DNA of 46,244 nt from Lactobacillus rodentium. GTDB lineage: Bacteria > Bacillota > Bacilli > Lactobacillales > Lactobacillaceae. The notes below the pieces were generated by a model. It was not told where the DNA came from. It did no database searches and was given only the letters and a program-made list of their open reading frames with translations. Location of the stretch: positions 1 to 46,244 of the forward strand of contig NZ_BFBY01000010.1 of the NCBI RefSeq assembly GCF_003423665.1. Direction: 5' to 3'. This document shows, piece after piece, positions 44,361 to 46,244 of this stretch (the first letter of the stretch is position 1; every line of letters begins with the position of its first letter). The position numbers and the translations under genes were made by a program.

Positions 44361-45103
44361 TATTTTATCTCATATATTTTTTCTTCAATAAAATCAAAAC
44401 TTGAAAAGGTACTATTAATTCTTTTAATAACTTTGGAGTTTACTTCTACTGCTTCTTTCCAGAAAGCAGAAGTATTAGTAGCACCATTCTTTTCTCCAAT
44501 AAATAAAAGTTTGGTTTTGGAGGAACAAAAGTTTCGATAAGTTTTTAAAATTTGTTGATCTCCTTTACCAAAATTAGGAGCCCAACAACAAATAATTAAA
44601 TCAACATTAGCATATTTTTTTATTGCTTGAGTCGCTTCATAATTTTTTGTTGGGAAAAAAGGCTTATTCCCAGTAGATGAACTTTTCGCCCACACAAAAG
44701 AATCTGTTGCGATCATTTTCACTCCCATTTCACTAAAGGCTTTTGACCAATAGGCATTACCTGCCATCAATTCTAATCCAGTTTGAAAATGATAACTCTC
44801 TTGAATAGCACGAGCTGTACCTAAATTTGCTAAGGACCAGAGCCCAAATTTGCGCGATAAATAGCTTCTAAAATTATTTAACATATTATTTATAGTTAAG
44901 ATACTCTGTTTATCCTGGGGTCGCTTTTTTAAAAGTGTTTCTAAAATATCTGGTTCAAAACCTAATTTGGCTGGCGCAACCTTAAGTACTTGTTGATTAA
45001 CTAAAGTTGCAATAATTTTTTTAATTTCTCTTACTTGAGAATCAATCTCCGGTAATGAAACTTCTGCTTGTAATTGATATAGTTTCTTTTGAAAATCGTC
45101 CAT
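44360..45103 (-). CDS. putative SAM-dependent methyltransferase-like protein
   Basis: This is a 247-residue soluble protein (start chosen at ATG 45103, with AGG about 9 bases before it; an in-frame start 11 codons upstream is less likely). The first 90 residues are helical and charged. The rest reads as a Rossmann-like methyltransferase: TGLELMAGNAYWSKAFSEMG as motif I, MIATDSFVW as the acidic-loop strand, VDLIICCWAP as motif IV and KLLFIGEKNGATN as a later strand. The classical NPPY or Cys motifs are absent, so the substrate cannot be given. It is the first gene of the unit with the FtsX-like protein and rsmF, divergent from signal peptidase. Confidence 0.6.
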   Translation of the reverse strand: MDDFQKKLYQLQAEVSLPEIDSQVREIKKIIATLVNQQVLKVAPAKLGFEPDILETLLKKRPQDKQSILTINNMLNNFRSYLSRKFGLWSLANLGTARAIQESYHFQTGLELMAGNAYWSKAFSEMGVKMIATDSFVWAKSSSTGNKPFFPTKNYEATQAIKKYANVDLIICCWAPNFGKGDQQILKTYRNFCSSKTKLLFIGEKNGATNTSAFWKEAVEVNSKVIKRINSTFSSFDFIEEKIYEIK

Positions 45104-45152
45104 TTTTAAATACCTAATAATGATTTTACCATTCAATTTTGATAAAAAAAGT

Positions 45153-45158
45153 TATAAT
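45153..45158 (+). promoter_or_regulatory. putative -10 box of lepB
   Basis: TATAAT lies 30 bases before the lepB ATG, followed by AAAGGAGAG. No standard -35 box is found at 16-18 bases. The divergent methyltransferase-like gene starts about 50 bases to the left. Confidence 0.45.
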
Positions 45159-45187
45159 AGAAGATGGTCAACAAAAGGAGAGAAAAA

Positions 45188-45775
45188 ATGTCAAAAAATA
45201 ACAAAAATACCAAGCCACAAGCTGAAGAATCTCTCGGTAAATCTATTCTAGAAATTGTAATTACCGTAGTAGTATGTATGCTTGCCTATTTCCTACTCTT
45301 CAAGTATGTTTTGGCAAATGAGACTGTATCAGGTCCATCAATGCAACCTACTTTTGAATCCGGTGATCGCATTATTGCCGTTAGACACAGTAAATTGCAG
45401 CGAGGTGATATTGTAATTATTGATGCACCAGACGCTCCAGGTGAATTATATATTAAACGTATTATTGGGATGCCTGGTGATACAATTTATGCCAAAAATG
45501 ATACTGTGTATGTAAACGGAAAAGCTTTAAAGGAACCCTATTTAACTCAATATAAAAAGAAAATGCCTAAGGGACAATTATATACCAATAATTTTACTTT
45601 AAAACAAGTTACTGGTGTTTCAAAAGTACCTAAGAATTGTTACTTTGTCATGGGAGACCATCGAGATGTATCCAAAGATTCTCGCTACTTTGGTTTTGTA
45701 AAACAAAGTCAAGTTGTTGGTGAAGTTAAAGTTAGATACTTCCCATTTAATGATATGAAAGTATTTAATAATTGA
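45188..45775 (+). CDS. lepB: signal peptidase I
   Basis: This membrane serine protease removes signal peptides from exported proteins. From the ATG at 45188 (AAAGGAGAG, good spacing) it has 195 residues, typical for the Gram-positive type with a single N-terminal membrane segment (about 21-42). The catalytic dyad is S51 in SGPSMQPTF and K90 in YIKRIIGMPGD. The conserved MGDHRDVSKDSRYFG box is near the C-terminus. The short frame upstream of the chosen ATG is not needed. Confidence 0.95.
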   Translation: MSKNNKNTKPQAEESLGKSILEIVITVVVCMLAYFLLFKYVLANETVSGPSMQPTFESGDRIIAVRHSKLQRGDIVIIDAPDAPGELYIKRIIGMPGDTIYAKNDTVYVNGKALKEPYLTQYKKKMPKGQLYTNNFTLKQVTGVSKVPKNCYFVMGDHRDVSKDSRYFGFVKQSQVVGEVKVRYFPFNDMKVFNN

Positions 45776-45802
45776 TCTAAAATAGAATAGAAAGGAAAAA
45801 TT

Positions 45803-45988
45803 ATGAGTCCAGATGAATTAGCTAATAGAATAATTGAGTTTGAAGCAAAAAATGATATTACCGATTCTGCCCTAGCCTTTGCAAGCCATCTTTCGGTAGA
45901 AAAAATTCATGCAATGAAACAAGCTAGAAATAATTATACAACTGAAGAAATTGAAAGAATTTTAGAATATATTCAAACCAATTCATAA
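45803..45988 (+). CDS. small lactobacillus protein, possibly LBP_cg2779 family
   Basis: This is a 61-residue acidic, helical protein without membrane segment, following lepB by 27 bases with AAAGGAAA before its ATG. The pattern DITDSALAFASHLSVEKIHAMK, then TTEEIERILEYI, recalls a helix-turn-helix-like small family annotated in lactobacilli as LBP_cg2779. I recall this from general appearance and could not check it. It probably shares the lepB transcript. Function is unknown. Confidence 0.65.
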   Translation: MSPDELANRIIEFEAKNDITDSALAFASHLSVEKIHAMKQARNNYTTEEIERILEYIQTNS

Positions 45989-46020
45989 TTTATCTTGATG
46001 AAAAAAGAGCTAAAGCTGTT

Positions 46021-46244
46021 TGATATGAACCCCAAAATTAGGACATATTATTAAGCTAGTTGATTTAAAACCATATTTCGATATTGAATCGGAGTATGGT
46101 TTTTTATTGTGCTCTTGATTCTTTTGTTATTGTAGTAATAAATGTATTCTTTGATTGCTTTTTCAAGCTCGTCTAGATTCTTGAATGTTTTCTCAAAACC
46201 ATAGAACATTTCTCGTTTTAAGATACCAAAGAATCCTTCCATTA
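46021..46244 (-). mobile_element. IS3-family insertion sequence, end (partial)
   Basis: The end begins TGATATGAACCCCAAAATTA, which has the IS150-type pattern (TG, then AACCCC and an A run at the same spacing as the left element). The transposase 3' end lies just inside. The rest of the element is outside the window. The edge may be off by about 3 bases. Confidence 0.72.
46051..46242 (-). CDS. IS3-family transposase OrfB, C-terminal end (partial)
   Basis: These are the last 63 codons of an IS3-family DDE transposase running out of the window. The Met near the window edge is the Met of the MEGFFGILKREM block that holds the last catalytic Glu, not the gene start. The IYYYNNKRIKSTIKNHTPIQYRN block is the normal C-terminal signature. 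Sequence outside these blocks differs from the transposase at the left edge, so it is another element type. Confidence 0.85.
   Translation of the reverse strand: MEGFFGILKREMFYGFEKTFKNLDELEKAIKEYIYYYNNKRIKSTIKNHTPIQYRNMVLNQLA

Noticed and set aside
1-46244. Composite transposon formed by the two flanking IS3 elements
   Set aside because: The elements differ in transposase and end sequence, and the DNA between is conserved housekeeping gene order.
1-46244. CRISPR array, tRNA or rRNA genes, prophage
   Set aside because: I saw no regularly spaced repeats, cloverleaf-like sequence, rRNA segments or phage genes.

Overview
The window looks like chromosome of a low-GC Gram-positive lactic acid bacterium, most likely Lactobacillus in the strict sense (acidophilus/gasseri-type group). 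The DNA is AT-rich. Protein families and gene order match lactobacilli: alsS-alsD, a complete lower mevalonate operon, RexAB-type AddAB, the pbp1A-recU / ypsA-gpsB-rnpB-ypsC neighbourhood, the dinG-ypmB-asnS-dnaD-nth neighbourhood, and type B RNase P RNA. Both window ends lie inside different IS3-family insertion sequences whose 3' ends point inward. This is what contig ends broken at repeats look like.

Layout. 1-224: right end of an IS3-family element. 265-2685 (-): acetolactate decarboxylase and synthase (acetoin branch). 2857-7332 (-): a small conserved protein with an alpha/beta hydrolase, a patatin-like lipase, type I asparaginase, a DegV/FakB fatty-acid-binding protein and a MarR-type regulator. 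7595-9286 (+): RqcH. 9345-16993 (-): a tight operon ebsA-like, fhs, lspA, rluD, then a carA-like and a carB-like gene. 17147-18085 (+): second DegV protein. 18158-21619 (-): DUF975 membrane protein, THUMP methyltransferase, rnpB, gpsB, ypsA. 21685-24662 (+): recU and pbp1A. 24706-37822 (-): nth, dnaD, asnS, ypmB, dinG, addA, addB. 37891-41935 (+): mevalonate kinase, diphosphomevalonate decarboxylase, phosphomevalonate kinase and type 2 IPP isomerase. 41981-45103 (-): rsmF-like methyltransferase, an FtsX/MacB-shaped membrane protein and a methyltransferase-like protein. 45188-45988 (+): signal peptidase I and a small lactobacillus protein. 46021-46244 (-): end of a second IS3-family element.

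The main discovery candidate is the carA/carB-like pair (9345-13569). Both frames are open at normal length (351 and 1054 codons) and every domain is recognisable, but the catalytic residues I can align are largely replaced. The glutaminase Cys is Gly and its His is Asn. In both ATP-grasp halves of the large subunit the metal ligands Gln, Glu and Asn are changed and the glycine-rich ATP loop is gone, while the C-terminal allosteric (MGS-like) domain remains. The rest of the pyr operon that normally surrounds carAB between rluD and rqcH (pyrR, pyrB, pyrC, pyrD, pyrF, pyrE) is missing. This looks like an intact pseudo-carbamoyl-phosphate synthase retained after the pathway was lost at this locus, possibly as a sensor or scaffold. 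That function is inference.

A secondary theme is loss of iron-sulfur sites in DNA repair proteins: Nth has no C-terminal 4Fe-4S cysteines and AddB contains no cysteine that I can find. Elsewhere the window is mostly ordinary housekeeping DNA with several extended -10 promoters and clear intrinsic terminators. Every gap longer than about 300 bases holds a gene (rnpB in the largest one).
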